A stretch of 28,378 nucleotides of DNA from a virus, in IMG/VR virus record IMGVR_UViG_3300030090_007143, positions 1 through 28,378 of that record. One strand, written 5' to 3'. The translations under genes were made by a program, and so were the position numbers. Each line of letters opens with the position of its first letter. The first letter of the stretch is position 1. A model generated the notes under the pieces. The model was not told where the DNA came from. It was given only the letters and a program-made list of their open reading frames with translations, and did no database searches. Shown piece after piece: positions 7,815 to 15,128 of the stretch.

Positions 7815-9444
7815 ACAGAAACCTGTCAATGAAATATTTTGGTAGTTTATGCTTATTATTTACAATACTTTCAACAACAGCACCATCTAAAATATATGTA
7901 ATGCAATGATCTTTCTTAGATCGCACGCCACGACCGCAAGATTGAATTACAGAACATAACATTTTATTAGAATACCAATTAAAGTCATCCTTCATCAATC
8001 TCTCTATCCTTTTATCTTTAGTAGGTAAATAAGGCGCTTTTATAATAATTTGAAATCTAGCTAGATCATCTTTTAAGTCAACACCATGAGACATAGATGG
8101 AGATATTAATACAGTTGGTTTGTCATTAGTTAAATGTATATCTAAAATTTCTTCATTTCGAACTCCCGGTTCTCTAAACAAAAACCTCTCATTAAATAAT
8201 TTTTTTTGTAAAAATGAAGTAATAGTATTATTATGAGTATGAATAATACCCTTATCATTTTTATGATGCTCACAAATACCTTCTACCTGCTTAATAATTT
8301 TTGGTAAGCTTCGCTTTAGGTTATGGTAGTTAAGCTTAATTTTTGTATTACAATATATCGGCGCTTTTTCTGCACTAAACGATGACTCAGCTTCAACATA
8401 TTTAAATTTATCAATACCTAATGTTTTACAAAAATTTACAGGATCAATAATAGTTGCAGACATCAATATTACTTTATCAGCATACTTAAAGAGATGATTT
8501 GAAAGATTATTTACTTTTAGAGGCATAAAGGTAATTCCTTCCTTACTTGTTTCAAATAGGTATTCACTCTCACTCCATGTATCAATAATTAATGAAAGCT
8601 TTGAATGTAAGTTTCTCATACTTACAATCTGTCGGCGGGTTTCTACTATAAACTTTTTGTTATTCGTATTACTAATAGAGTCGCGTAATTGATCTATTTT
8701 ATCGCTTAAGTCGAGTAAAAGATTATTAATCCATTTTATAACATTTGCATTATTTTTTGAATAAAAAGGACGAACCATAACATCCATTCTCTTTAACATT
8801 TCAAAATTAATATCACAAGAAAACTCTTTAACCAATTGATCTTCTAGCTCTGCAGCTTCATCACATACTAAGTATTGTTTCTTCTTTACATGATTAGGTA
8901 AAGAAAAGAACATGTTATAGTTTAATGCAGCAAACTTATTAATAAGAGCATCTCTACGATCATTATGATACGGGCATTTATGACGCCTTCTATGGTCCTC
9001 TAATATGTTTTTAGGCATAATAAGAGACTCTAACTCAACATCAATATTAGAATCAATTGTACTGATATAGTTACTCTTACCTTTTAGAATAGTTGTATCA
9101 TTAAATAAATCTCTATATTGATCTTGCAAAGCTTTAGTTATAGTAAGAGCAAAAGTACCTGCTGCATCTTCATCTTCACACTCATCTTCATGTATATATG
9201 AACCGGATTGATCTATTTTAAAAGCAGTATATGATGTAATAAGGTCTTTAAAATTTTCTGACGGTTCTTGTGAAGAATTTGCAAGTGTCTTTGATATAAA
9301 GCTTTTACCTGACCCCGTCGGTGCATTACATACTACAAATTTATAACCATCACTAAAAGCTTGATCAATATTTTTTAATAATTTAACTTGCGCAGAGTTC
9401 GGAGTAAATCCTTCCGGAAAGCTTTTTAATAAACCACCTAACAC
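7813..9444 (-). CDS. DinG/XPD-like superfamily 2 DNA helicase
   Basis: ATP-dependent DNA helicase of the XPD/DinG type, 543 aa. Motif I is APTGSGKS (residues 41-48); motif II is CDEAAELED (DEAA at 195-198, in place of DEAH); motif III is LMSATI; motif V is SPSMSHGVDL; motif VI is QSCGRGVRS. After motif I, KGKSNY (121-126) marks where XPD/DinG proteins normally begin a four-cysteine iron-sulfur domain. Here only one Cys (residue 157, KCPYH) lies between there and motif II, so the cluster is probably lost. The start is GTG at 9444; the next Met is about 140 residues in and would remove motif I. It follows the 116-aa gene by 6 nt. Likely roles are DNA replication, repair or recombination. Confidence 0.85.
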   Translation of the reverse strand: MLGGLLKSFPEGFTPNSAQVKLLKNIDQAFSDGYKFVVCNAPTGSGKSFISKTLANSSQEPSENFKDLITSYTAFKIDQSGSYIHEDECEDEDAAGTFALTITKALQDQYRDLFNDTTILKGKSNYISTIDSNIDVELESLIMPKNILEDHRRRHKCPYHNDRRDALINKFAALNYNMFFSLPNHVKKKQYLVCDEAAELEDQLVKEFSCDINFEMLKRMDVMVRPFYSKNNANVIKWINNLLLDLSDKIDQLRDSISNTNNKKFIVETRRQIVSMRNLHSKLSLIIDTWSESEYLFETSKEGITFMPLKVNNLSNHLFKYADKVILMSATIIDPVNFCKTLGIDKFKYVEAESSFSAEKAPIYCNTKIKLNYHNLKRSLPKIIKQVEGICEHHKNDKGIIHTHNNTITSFLQKKLFNERFLFREPGVRNEEILDIHLTNDKPTVLISPSMSHGVDLKDDLARFQIIIKAPYLPTKDKRIERLMKDDFNWYSNKMLCSVIQSCGRGVRSKKDHCITYILDGAVVESIVNNKHKLPKYFIDRFL

Positions 9445-9450
9445 ACTTTA

Positions 9451-9801
9451 TTATACTATAGCTTTTTCAGAAGGCAATATATATACAAGATTGTCGTATA
9501 GCTTTGATTTTGAGGAACTATCTAGAAACTTTACCATAGTTATTTGTGATTTAGGTATAAAGGAGCTTAAGTGATAATTTAATATACCTCTATCCTCTTC
9601 ATGATACATTTTAAACGGGTATGGTATTTCATAAGATTTAACTGAGTCATTAAACTCTAAAGTTAAGTTTATATAATATTGCTTAATTTGAAAAATTTTA
9701 AGCTTACCTCTTTTCAATATTTTTTTATCTGTTCTTATTACTATATCTTGTAGTAAGAATGGTTTTAAAAAATCTGTTACTTTCTCTAAACTTACATTCA
9801 T
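9451..9801 (-). CDS. Conserved hypothetical protein, 116 aa
   Basis: Function unknown. A compact, mixed alpha/beta, Lys/Ile-rich soluble protein. The central block KILKRGKLKIFQIKQYYINL (residues about 27-46), followed by YEIPYPFKMY, suggests a small beta-barrel with a charged face. There is no catalytic motif, signal or membrane segment. Its start overlaps the stop of the preceding gene by 4 nt (ATGA), and the helicase starts 6 nt downstream, so it belongs to the co-chaperonin/WYL_2/helicase operon. An accessory role to the helicase is possible, from position only. Confidence 0.75.
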   Translation of the reverse strand: MNVSLEKVTDFLKPFLLQDIVIRTDKKILKRGKLKIFQIKQYYINLTLEFNDSVKSYEIPYPFKMYHEEDRGILNYHLSSFIPKSQITMVKFLDSSSKSKLYDNLVYILPSEKAIV

Positions 9802-10175
9802 GAATTCATAAAATTAAATTTTTGCGACGATGACATAGGATATATATTTTCATTAAAATATACCCAAAAGTCATCGTTAGCAGGTATTTGCTGTATTAAA
9901 TCGCATTCCAAGGTATTTATATTTCTATAATCTTGCATTATTATATCCCACGCAACAGCTAATCTATCTGGTCCTAGATAGGCTTTAGGTGGGCCTTTTG
10001 GTGGAAAATAATTCAATGAAATTCTACCATTAACTGAATTGAGCAAAGATAGTGATTTCGTACAAAGCATTCTTCTCGTAGGAGCTTGACCAGGTTTAAT
10101 TATTCTACGAGCAAATCTTATTTCACAAACATTGTCTAATAAAAGAGCGTCAAGAGCTGCTTTCTGTATTATCAT
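9798..10175 (-). CDS. Small conserved phage protein, possible WYL_2/DUF2693-like domain
   Basis: 125-aa protein. It has an initial strand block (VCEIRFARRI), RRMLCTKSLSLL (residues about 34-45), then LAVAWDIIMQDYRNINTLEC (about 72-91). This order, basic strand, 'R-x-M-x-C-T' block, then 'V-x-W-D-x...(Y/F)R-x-I', resembles the small SH3-like WYL_2 (DUF2693) proteins common in marine T4-like phages, whose role is unknown. The match is by eye and tentative. The gene starts inside the last 26 nt of the co-chaperonin gene in another frame and overlaps the next gene by 4 nt, so all are co-translated. Confidence 0.6.
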   Translation of the reverse strand: MIIQKAALDALLLDNVCEIRFARRIIKPGQAPTRRMLCTKSLSLLNSVNGRISLNYFPPKGPPKAYLGPDRLAVAWDIIMQDYRNINTLECDLIQQIPANDDFWVYFNENIYPMSSSQKFNFMNS

Positions 10176-10581
10176 CTTTTTCTTTACAGATACCGAACAT
10201 TCTTTCTTCGTTCAAAAAGATGCCCTTTTCTACCGTCCCTTTACCTGGAACTGAGACGCCAGAAATAGTAACACCCATATTATTTGGAAAGAGAACAATA
10301 TCACCTTCCTTAGCATATTTGGCATCTGGTCCTGATAAAATAACTCTGCCTTTTCGCCATGCCATAGTAATTTGATTTGTTGGAATTAAGATACCGTTTC
10401 GTTCAATTGCTTCTTGTCCTTCTGGTACCATCTCTGATAAATCTACATATTCAATTAATAAAATATCGTCAAAGAGAAATGTTAAATCGTAGTCAGTTAA
10501 ACCAAAATCACCTTTATCTGGAGCTGATAAATCAATCAAGCTTTTTGTTGGTGCTAAATTATCTATTGATGCTAATGCCAT
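10150..10581 (-). CDS. GroES-like co-chaperonin (functional analogue of T4 gp31)
   Basis: Predicted to cap host GroEL and help fold phage proteins, above all gp23, as gp31 does in T4. The fold order is visible: FLFDDILLIEYVD (first strand, cf. DRVLVK in GroES), GILIPTNQITMAWRKGRVIL, SGPDAKYAKEGDIVLFPNNM (cf. VGDIVLF of GroES), and FLNEERMFGIC (cf. LxEEDILAI). At 143 aa it is longer than GroES (97) or gp31 (111), with extra residues at both ends. I chose the ATG at 10581 (MALASIDN) because a TTAAATA late box ends exactly 5 nt upstream; the in-frame TTG at 10596 would lie upstream of that box. Late-type expression would suit a capsid-folding role. Confidence 0.8.
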   Translation of the reverse strand: MALASIDNLAPTKSLIDLSAPDKGDFGLTDYDLTFLFDDILLIEYVDLSEMVPEGQEAIERNGILIPTNQITMAWRKGRVILSGPDAKYAKEGDIVLFPNNMGVTISGVSVPGKGTVEKGIFLNEERMFGICKEKDDNTESSS

Positions 10582-10586
10582 AAAAC

Positions 10587-10593
10587 TATTTAA
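10587..10593 (-). promoter_or_regulatory. T4-like late promoter box for the co-chaperonin
   Basis: TTAAATA on the minus strand, 5 nt before the ATG at 10581. It decides the start of the co-chaperonin gene. Confidence 0.5.
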
Positions 10594-10617
10594 CAACGTA
10601 GTTCCTTTTATCCAATA

Positions 10618-11442
10618 TCAGACCGGTTTATAATGAACGTTTTGCTCTTTTTCTCTTTCGTCGAGTTCGTAATTTTTTCTATACTCGTTATTAACCTTAA
10701 TAGTTTCATTTAGAATAGAAAAACATTGTGCAAAAGAATTAAATGCAGCAGTGTCTTTAGGAAAACACGCTCCACCGTAACCGCGTTTATTATCAAATCC
10801 TGGAACAGTAGTATGTGAGTGTGTAATACGTGGATCAGATCCTACAGCACTTATAATTGCATTATAGTTAGCATTATGATTTTTTGCTATATCATATAAC
10901 TGATTAAAAAAAGTTACTTTCGTAGCTAAAAAAGTATTAATGCTATATTTTACAAATGCAGCTTCAGTAGCTGACATATGAAAAACAGGACAAGGTCGAC
11001 ATATACTATATTCGTTATATATATCTAACAGTTCTTCTGTGTAATGCCCTGTACCACCTAATACAAGCATAAATTGATTTACAAAATCTTCATTAGCATT
11101 CTTCTCAGTTAAGAATTCTGGATTATAAACAAAGTCTTTAAATTTATCTGATAACCTACCTGCAATATCCGGTGTTACTGTTGACTTGAGAACAATTAAT
11201 GCATTAGTGTATTCACTTACTTCAGCACAACATTGCTCTACTATTGATGCATCAATACTACCATCATTACTCATAGGGGTAGGCGCGCATATAAAGACAA
11301 CATCTGGGTTAAAAGATAGTAAATCCTCACATGTAGTATTATAGTTTGGGTCAATTAATTTCTTTTTAACATTATTTGAAAACCCATAATCAACTGCTTT
11401 ACCTACAAAGCCATGACCTACAATACCTACTTTAAGCTTCAT
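10618..11442 (-). CDS. UDP-glucose/GDP-mannose 6-dehydrogenase, short form
   Basis: NAD-dependent oxidation of UDP-glucose to UDP-glucuronate (or GDP-mannose to its uronate). VGIVGHGFVGKAV (residues 5-17) is the Rossmann NAD site. VLKSTVTPDIAG and VYNPEFLTEKNANEDF (105-120) are the conserved linker and substrate segments. YSINTFLATKVTFFNQL (166-182) is the dimer helix, and GYGGACFPKDTAAF (221-234) holds the catalytic Cys226. The product stops at 274 aa, whereas cellular enzymes are about 390-450 aa, so the C-terminal UDP-sugar-binding domain is absent. I see no remnant of it downstream, so this is not a recent frameshift; short forms occur in other T4-like phages. It overlaps the epimerase gene by 11 nt. 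It is likely the UDP-GlcA source for the cluster's exostosin-like enzyme, if active. Confidence 0.88.
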   Translation of the reverse strand: MKLKVGIVGHGFVGKAVDYGFSNNVKKKLIDPNYNTTCEDLLSFNPDVVFICAPTPMSNDGSIDASIVEQCCAEVSEYTNALIVLKSTVTPDIAGRLSDKFKDFVYNPEFLTEKNANEDFVNQFMLVLGGTGHYTEELLDIYNEYSICRPCPVFHMSATEAAFVKYSINTFLATKVTFFNQLYDIAKNHNANYNAIISAVGSDPRITHSHTTVPGFDNKRGYGGACFPKDTAAFNSFAQCFSILNETIKVNNEYRKNYELDEREKEQNVHYKPV

Positions 11443-12343
11443 AAGACTTAATCCAATGTTCTAATTTAACACTTGGTTCATAACCAAGAAGCTCCCTACT
11501 CTTTGTTAAATCAGCTAGCGTTTCTCTAGCTTCACCAGGTCTATCAGGAATAAACTCAGTCTCACCACCAATAATATTTGCTACATCTAATACACTATGA
11601 TTTACACCAGTACCTACATTAAATATTTCCCCTACAATATCTGGATTTTCGCTTTCTGCTGCTAATATATTAGCTTTAACAATATCACCAACATACGTAA
11701 AATCTCTTCGCTGTTCACCATCTCCAACAACTGTCATTGGCATTTCGGCGTTTTTTTGTTTTTGAAAAATACCAATAAGAGGTGCATACTGACCTTTTAG
11801 GGGTTGGCGCTCTCCGTATACATTAAAGTATCTAAATATAACTGTCTCAAGGTCAAACAGATTATAATACATTTTACATAGCTCTTCTGCTGCAGCTTTT
11901 GATACAGAATAAGGGTTTAAACAGTCCCTAGGCATGTCTTCTTTTAATGGACATACATTTGCAAGACCGTAAACAGATGATGTAGATGAGAACATAAATC
12001 TCTTTACACCATGCTCTCTACTTTGCTGTAACATGTTACATGTACCGACTACATTAACATCACAAGACTCAATAGGATTTTTAATTGCAACTGGAATTCG
12101 TGAATGCGCTGCTAAATGAAAAACATAATCAGGTTTAAACCTAGAAAAAACTTTACTGCATTCTCTTTGATCTGTTATATTGATAAGATGTTTTTCTGCT
12201 TTATTATTCCAATAAAATTCTTCATTTACGGTTGAACTTTCATTATCAATTATTGCTACCTCATAACCGTCAGCAATAAGTTGATCAACTAAATTCGACC
12301 CGATAAATCCGGCCCCGCCTGTTACTAGTGCTTTTTTACTCAT
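11432..12343 (-). CDS. NAD-dependent UDP-hexose(NAc) 4-epimerase, GalE/WbpP-like
   Basis: Extended short-chain dehydrogenase/reductase that interconverts C4 epimers of a UDP sugar (Glc/Gal or GlcNAc/GalNAc). GGAGFIGSNLV (residues 9-19) binds NAD. FSSTSSVYG (118-126) and YSVSK (Tyr145, Lys149) are the catalytic blocks. FRYFNVYGERQ and GDGEQRRDFTYVGDIV are the usual substrate-domain signatures. At 303 aa it is a normal length. Which UDP sugar it uses cannot be read from the sequence. Its ATG overlaps the stop of the GDP-mannose epimerase gene by 4 nt (ATGA), and its end overlaps the dehydrogenase gene by 11 nt, so the three sugar-nucleotide genes are a translationally coupled set. Confidence 0.85.
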   Translation of the reverse strand: MSKKALVTGGAGFIGSNLVDQLIADGYEVAIIDNESSTVNEEFYWNNKAEKHLINITDQRECSKVFSRFKPDYVFHLAAHSRIPVAIKNPIESCDVNVVGTCNMLQQSREHGVKRFMFSSTSSVYGLANVCPLKEDMPRDCLNPYSVSKAAAEELCKMYYNLFDLETVIFRYFNVYGERQPLKGQYAPLIGIFQKQKNAEMPMTVVGDGEQRRDFTYVGDIVKANILAAESENPDIVGEIFNVGTGVNHSVLDVANIIGGETEFIPDRPGEARETLADLTKSRELLGYEPSVKLEHWIKSYEA

Positions 12344-13350
12344 TTTAATTTAATTTGTTTTTTAATCCATTTATACGTTTTTGCCATTCCTTCTTCTAAA
12401 GTCGCTGTTGATTCCCAACCTATTTTTTCTCTGTAAAGCTTATTATCAGAATTTCTACCCCTTACACCTAAAGGGCATTTAAATCCATACTTATCAATAA
12501 ATTCTTGACCGTCAATATTTTTAATTTTAATATCTTTTTCTGAGAGATTAATCGCGATTTGAGCTAACTCGTTAATAGTTACCATCTCTTCTGATCCAAT
12601 ATTTACAGGTCCAAGAAATTTATCTTGTCTCATTAGTCTTAATGTAGCCTCAACACACTCTTCAACATATAAAAAGGATCTTGTTTGTGATCCGTCGCCC
12701 CATACCTCTATTTCAGTTGCTCCTTCTACAGCTTTTCGACACATAGCTGCCGGTGCTTTTTCCTTACCTCCGTCATATGTACCCTGAGGGCCGAAAATAT
12801 TGTGATATCTTGCTACTCTAACATTAAGACCATAGTTTCGACTAAAAGCTAAAAATAATCTCTCACCAAAAAGCTTTTCCCATCCATATTCACTATCAGG
12901 GTTTGCAGGATAGGCTGAAGACTCTTCGCAATTAGGGTTATCAGGATCTAATTGATTATGCTCCGGGTACATACAAGCTGAAGAAGAATAAAATACCCTC
13001 TTAGCTCCATGTTTTGTTGCATAGTGTACTACGTTTAAATTAACTAAAGCAGAATTATGCATTACATTTGCATCATTATCACCGGTAAAAATATAACCAG
13101 CTCCTCCCATATCAGCTGCTAATTGATACACTTCATCAAAACCACCTTCTAACGTTAATACTTTATCTACCACATTAGGATCTGTTAGATCACCAGATAC
13201 ATATTCATCACAAATATCGTTATGATCCCAATATTCGTGCTTTTCTTTAATATCTGCAATACGAACCCAGAAACCTTCTGACTTTAATCTTTTTGCTAAA
13301 TGACCTCCAATAAAGCCACCGCCACCTAACACTAATGCAGTTTTACTCAT
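12340..13350 (-). CDS. GDP-mannose 3,5-epimerase-like
   Basis: Predicted to convert GDP-D-mannose to GDP-L-galactose (and GDP-L-gulose). Resemblance to the plant enzyme is strong: LAADMGGAGYI (residues 78-87), SSSACMYPE (122-130), a YGWEK Tyr155/Lys159 pair, RYHNIFGPQGTYDGGKEKAP (181-200), WGDGSQTRSFLYVEECVE, and VNIGSEEMVTINELA. The catalytic residues of the plant enzyme (Cys, Tyr, Lys, Lys) have counterparts at Cys126, Tyr155, Lys159 and Lys198. GGGGFIGGHLA (9-19) binds NAD. Length (336 aa) is near the family's. It overlaps gp62 by 8 nt and the next epimerase by 4 nt. A plainer NAD-dependent epimerase/dehydratase label is safe; the GDP-mannose specificity is well supported by eye but untested. 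Confidence 0.85.
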   Translation of the reverse strand: MSKTALVLGGGGFIGGHLAKRLKSEGFWVRIADIKEKHEYWDHNDICDEYVSGDLTDPNVVDKVLTLEGGFDEVYQLAADMGGAGYIFTGDNDANVMHNSALVNLNVVHYATKHGAKRVFYSSSACMYPEHNQLDPDNPNCEESSAYPANPDSEYGWEKLFGERLFLAFSRNYGLNVRVARYHNIFGPQGTYDGGKEKAPAAMCRKAVEGATEIEVWGDGSQTRSFLYVEECVEATLRLMRQDKFLGPVNIGSEEMVTINELAQIAINLSEKDIKIKNIDGQEFIDKYGFKCPLGVRGRNSDNKLYREKIGWESTATLEEGMAKTYKWIKKQIKLK

Positions 13351-13705
13351 AATTTTTTATATAACTTTTTAATTCACGTACTGAAATATTTTTATTTTTA
13401 GCAAGCAAATTTAAATTTTCTTCCTCTTCTTTATCCTTTTTAACCTTTTTGATATAGGATATTCTCTTAAATTTAAGTCGTGGAATCAAATAGTAATATA
13501 ATTTATAAGCGTCTTGTTTATTTTCAAATATAGTACTAAATTTATTCAATGTCTCATTTGTAAAGACCGACATATCATTATTATAGAAAGAAAGCCAACG
13601 ATTAAACAAGAAGGGTACAAATGCTTGCTCACCTTCTGCGTCTAAATCTTGCGCTTTATCTTTCTTAGAGTAAAATAATTTATTTTGCAGTTGAAAAAAA
13701 TTCAT
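13343..13705 (-). CDS. 62: Sliding-clamp loader small subunit gp62-like
   Basis: With gp44, T4 gp62 loads the gp45 sliding clamp for replication and late transcription. At 120 aa this is shorter than T4 gp62 (187 aa) but like the compact form in marine T4-like phages: a hydrophobic N-terminal helix, FVPFLFNRWLSFYNNDMSVF (residues about 29-48), LNKFSTIFENKQDAYKLYYYLIPRLKF (split here by helix breaks), a basic/acidic linker (KKVKKDKEEEEN) and a final LLAKNKNISVRELKSYI helix. The identification is by pattern. Unusually, gp44, gp45 and the polymerase are not next to it. It sits inside the sugar cluster, overlapping an epimerase gene and the DUF366 gene. Confidence 0.75.
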   Translation of the reverse strand: MNFFQLQNKLFYSKKDKAQDLDAEGEQAFVPFLFNRWLSFYNNDMSVFTNETLNKFSTIFENKQDAYKLYYYLIPRLKFKRISYIKKVKKDKEEEENLNLLAKNKNISVRELKSYIKNYE

Positions 13706-14283
13706 ACAATTACTTTTGTAGTAGCAACAAACTCATCAGCAACCTCATTATTAAAGTAATCGATTACAGCAGTCATAAACTCTTCAACATTTTTCTCAGA
13801 TAAATTAGAAGAGTAAGCAAACGCAGGAGCTTTGTCACCAGCTACAATATTGATACCGGTATGACCTACAGCTACACTATCTTTCGAGTAAGTAATCGAA
13901 ACACTTACTTTGCCAGACTGTCGAACTTGCTTATCAACACCTACAAACTCATCTTGAACTAACAAATCATCACCATCTACCACTATAGGCTTTTGAATAA
14001 TATTAGATAAAATATTAGCAATTGCAGTATTAAACAGTCTTTGAAATGAAACTGCACCAAATGGACACAAATTAGGAATTTCCCAGCAAAAATTTATAGC
14101 GTCTTGACTGTGAATATAGTCATTACTTAATGTATCTTCTAGATCGATGAGTTCCTCTTTAACATACATAGGAGCTCTAAATGCAACAATATTACCATAT
14201 GGTGATACCTGCTTACGAAAATATTTGTAAGCAAATCTCTCGTGAATTAATTTTCCATCGTATACGCCTTCTTTAATAATCAT
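13702..14283 (-). CDS. DUF366 family protein
   Basis: 193-aa protein of the DUF366 family, known mainly from archaea and thought to have a biotin/lipoate-ligase-like fold; its function is not established. Recognisable blocks are MIIKEGVYDGKLIHERFAY at the N-terminus, GNIVAFRAPMYVKEELIDLE (residues about 30-49), QDAINFCWEIPNLCPFGAVS, FQRLFNTAIANIL, VSVSITYSKDSVAVGHTGIN, and FVATTKVIV at the end. The match is strong throughout. The gene overlaps gp62 by 4 nt. A sigma70-like promoter and a 20-bp palindrome cover its start, making it the likely first gene of a sub-operon running through gp62 and the epimerases. Its role in a phage is unknown; nucleotide or base-derivative metabolism would be a guess. 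Confidence 0.85.
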   Translation of the reverse strand: MIIKEGVYDGKLIHERFAYKYFRKQVSPYGNIVAFRAPMYVKEELIDLEDTLSNDYIHSQDAINFCWEIPNLCPFGAVSFQRLFNTAIANILSNIIQKPIVVDGDDLLVQDEFVGVDKQVRQSGKVSVSITYSKDSVAVGHTGINIVAGDKAPAFAYSSNLSEKNVEEFMTAVIDYFNNEVADEFVATTKVIV

Positions 14284-14295
14284 TATAATGATTAT
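14276..14295. repeat. Perfect 20-bp palindrome across the DUF366 start codon
   Basis: Each 10-base arm is ATAATCATTA or its complement, with no central spacer. It spans the ATG (14281-14283) and most of the putative -10 box (14291-14296). Possible roles are a repressor/operator site or an mRNA structure around the start codon. AT-richness makes chance palindromes more likely, but 20 bp without a mismatch is notable. Confidence 0.6.
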
Positions 14296-14318
14296 ATGAT
14301 ATATTGATTATTATTCAA
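14291..14318 (-). promoter_or_regulatory. Putative sigma70-like promoter for DUF366-gp62-epimerase genes
   Basis: On the minus strand, TTGAAT (14313-14318) is separated by 16 nt from TATAAT (14291-14296). The -10 box ends 7 nt before the ATG at 14283, so the transcript would be almost leaderless. It lies in the 36-nt gap after the upstream glycosyltransferase gene. Judged by eye against the E. coli consensus. Confidence 0.45.
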
Positions 14319-14319
14319 C

Positions 14320-15123
14320 TTAAACATGCTTCCACCTGTTTATTAGGTTGATATAATTACCTGAGTCTATCATCTGATCGTTCCATAATTGACCACTTAC
14401 AAAATGTCTTAAAATAACATCTTTTGGATTTGATAGTTTATTAATATTATAATCACAATTACTTTCACCGGGCCATTCTGTAACATTATATCTTGTATCT
14501 TTAATCTCTACATGTTTATATAATTCTTGTGTTGTATACTGTGGATCTTGTTGACTATCACTATTCCAACCAAAGTCTTTAATTTTAAAATATGGTATAT
14601 CGCTATGCATTGTTACACCAGCAAGAGAATACCAACTTGCTTGCTCACTAAACATATCCCAAAACGAGGTCCCGGAATTAGGATGTATAATATGTCTAAG
14701 CTTTTTATGTCTTTCATCCGAAACCATATTTTTAATTAACTGTTTAGACCATTCATTTATTTTTATACTATGCCAACCCATACAGTGCGTGTTACCTGAA
14801 TCGATAGAATACGAAAAAGATTTTGTTGTAGCAAAATCATAGTCTAAATTAACCATAAACATGTCTGCGTCTAGAGTTAATATTAAATCACCATCATTAA
14901 TATTATTATTATCTAACCAATCATCATACATGAGGAAGTTTGTCCAACTTGGATTTTCTCTTCTTTGTTGTATTTTTGTTTTGATCTGTTCTCTATCATT
15001 TATCTCTATATATTCGTAATTATGCTTTAAGGCATATTCTTTATTTCTAGGAGAAATATATTTGTCAAAAATGTTTTGAATCTTTTCAGGGTATACTGCT
15101 ACAACTAGTAATATCTTTCTCAT
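14320..15123 (-). CDS. Glycosyltransferase, GT-A fold (GT34/galactosyltransferase-like)
   Basis: Nucleotide-sugar transferase, 267 aa with the start used here. MRKILLVVAVYPE opens a Rossmann-type strand, and DGDLILTLDADMFM (residues 77-90) carries the metal-binding DxD motif (Asp85/Asp87). Other features are a region with several Trp (NPSWTNF, MYDDWLD, CMGWHSI), and HFVSGQLWNDQM near the C-terminus. The family cannot be fixed by eye; GMA12/MNN10-like (GT34) is one option. I chose the ATG at 15123, 5 nt after the FkbM stop, rather than an in-frame ATG at 15162 inside the FkbM gene, because the extra residues (MGRCSVYKRKITG) are not domain-like. It is the last transferase gene of the run, before the 36-nt gap with the promoter. 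Confidence 0.75.
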   Translation of the reverse strand: MRKILLVVAVYPEKIQNIFDKYISPRNKEYALKHNYEYIEINDREQIKTKIQQRRENPSWTNFLMYDDWLDNNNINDGDLILTLDADMFMVNLDYDFATTKSFSYSIDSGNTHCMGWHSIKINEWSKQLIKNMVSDERHKKLRHIIHPNSGTSFWDMFSEQASWYSLAGVTMHSDIPYFKIKDFGWNSDSQQDPQYTTQELYKHVEIKDTRYNVTEWPGESNCDYNINKLSNPKDVILRHFVSGQLWNDQMIDSGNYINLINRWKHV

Positions 15124-15128
15124 ACCTG

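Noticed and set aside
10582-10596. Longer co-chaperonin start at TTG 10596
   Set aside because: It would overlap and precede the TTAAATA box. The ATG at 10581 has the standard 5-nt spacing.
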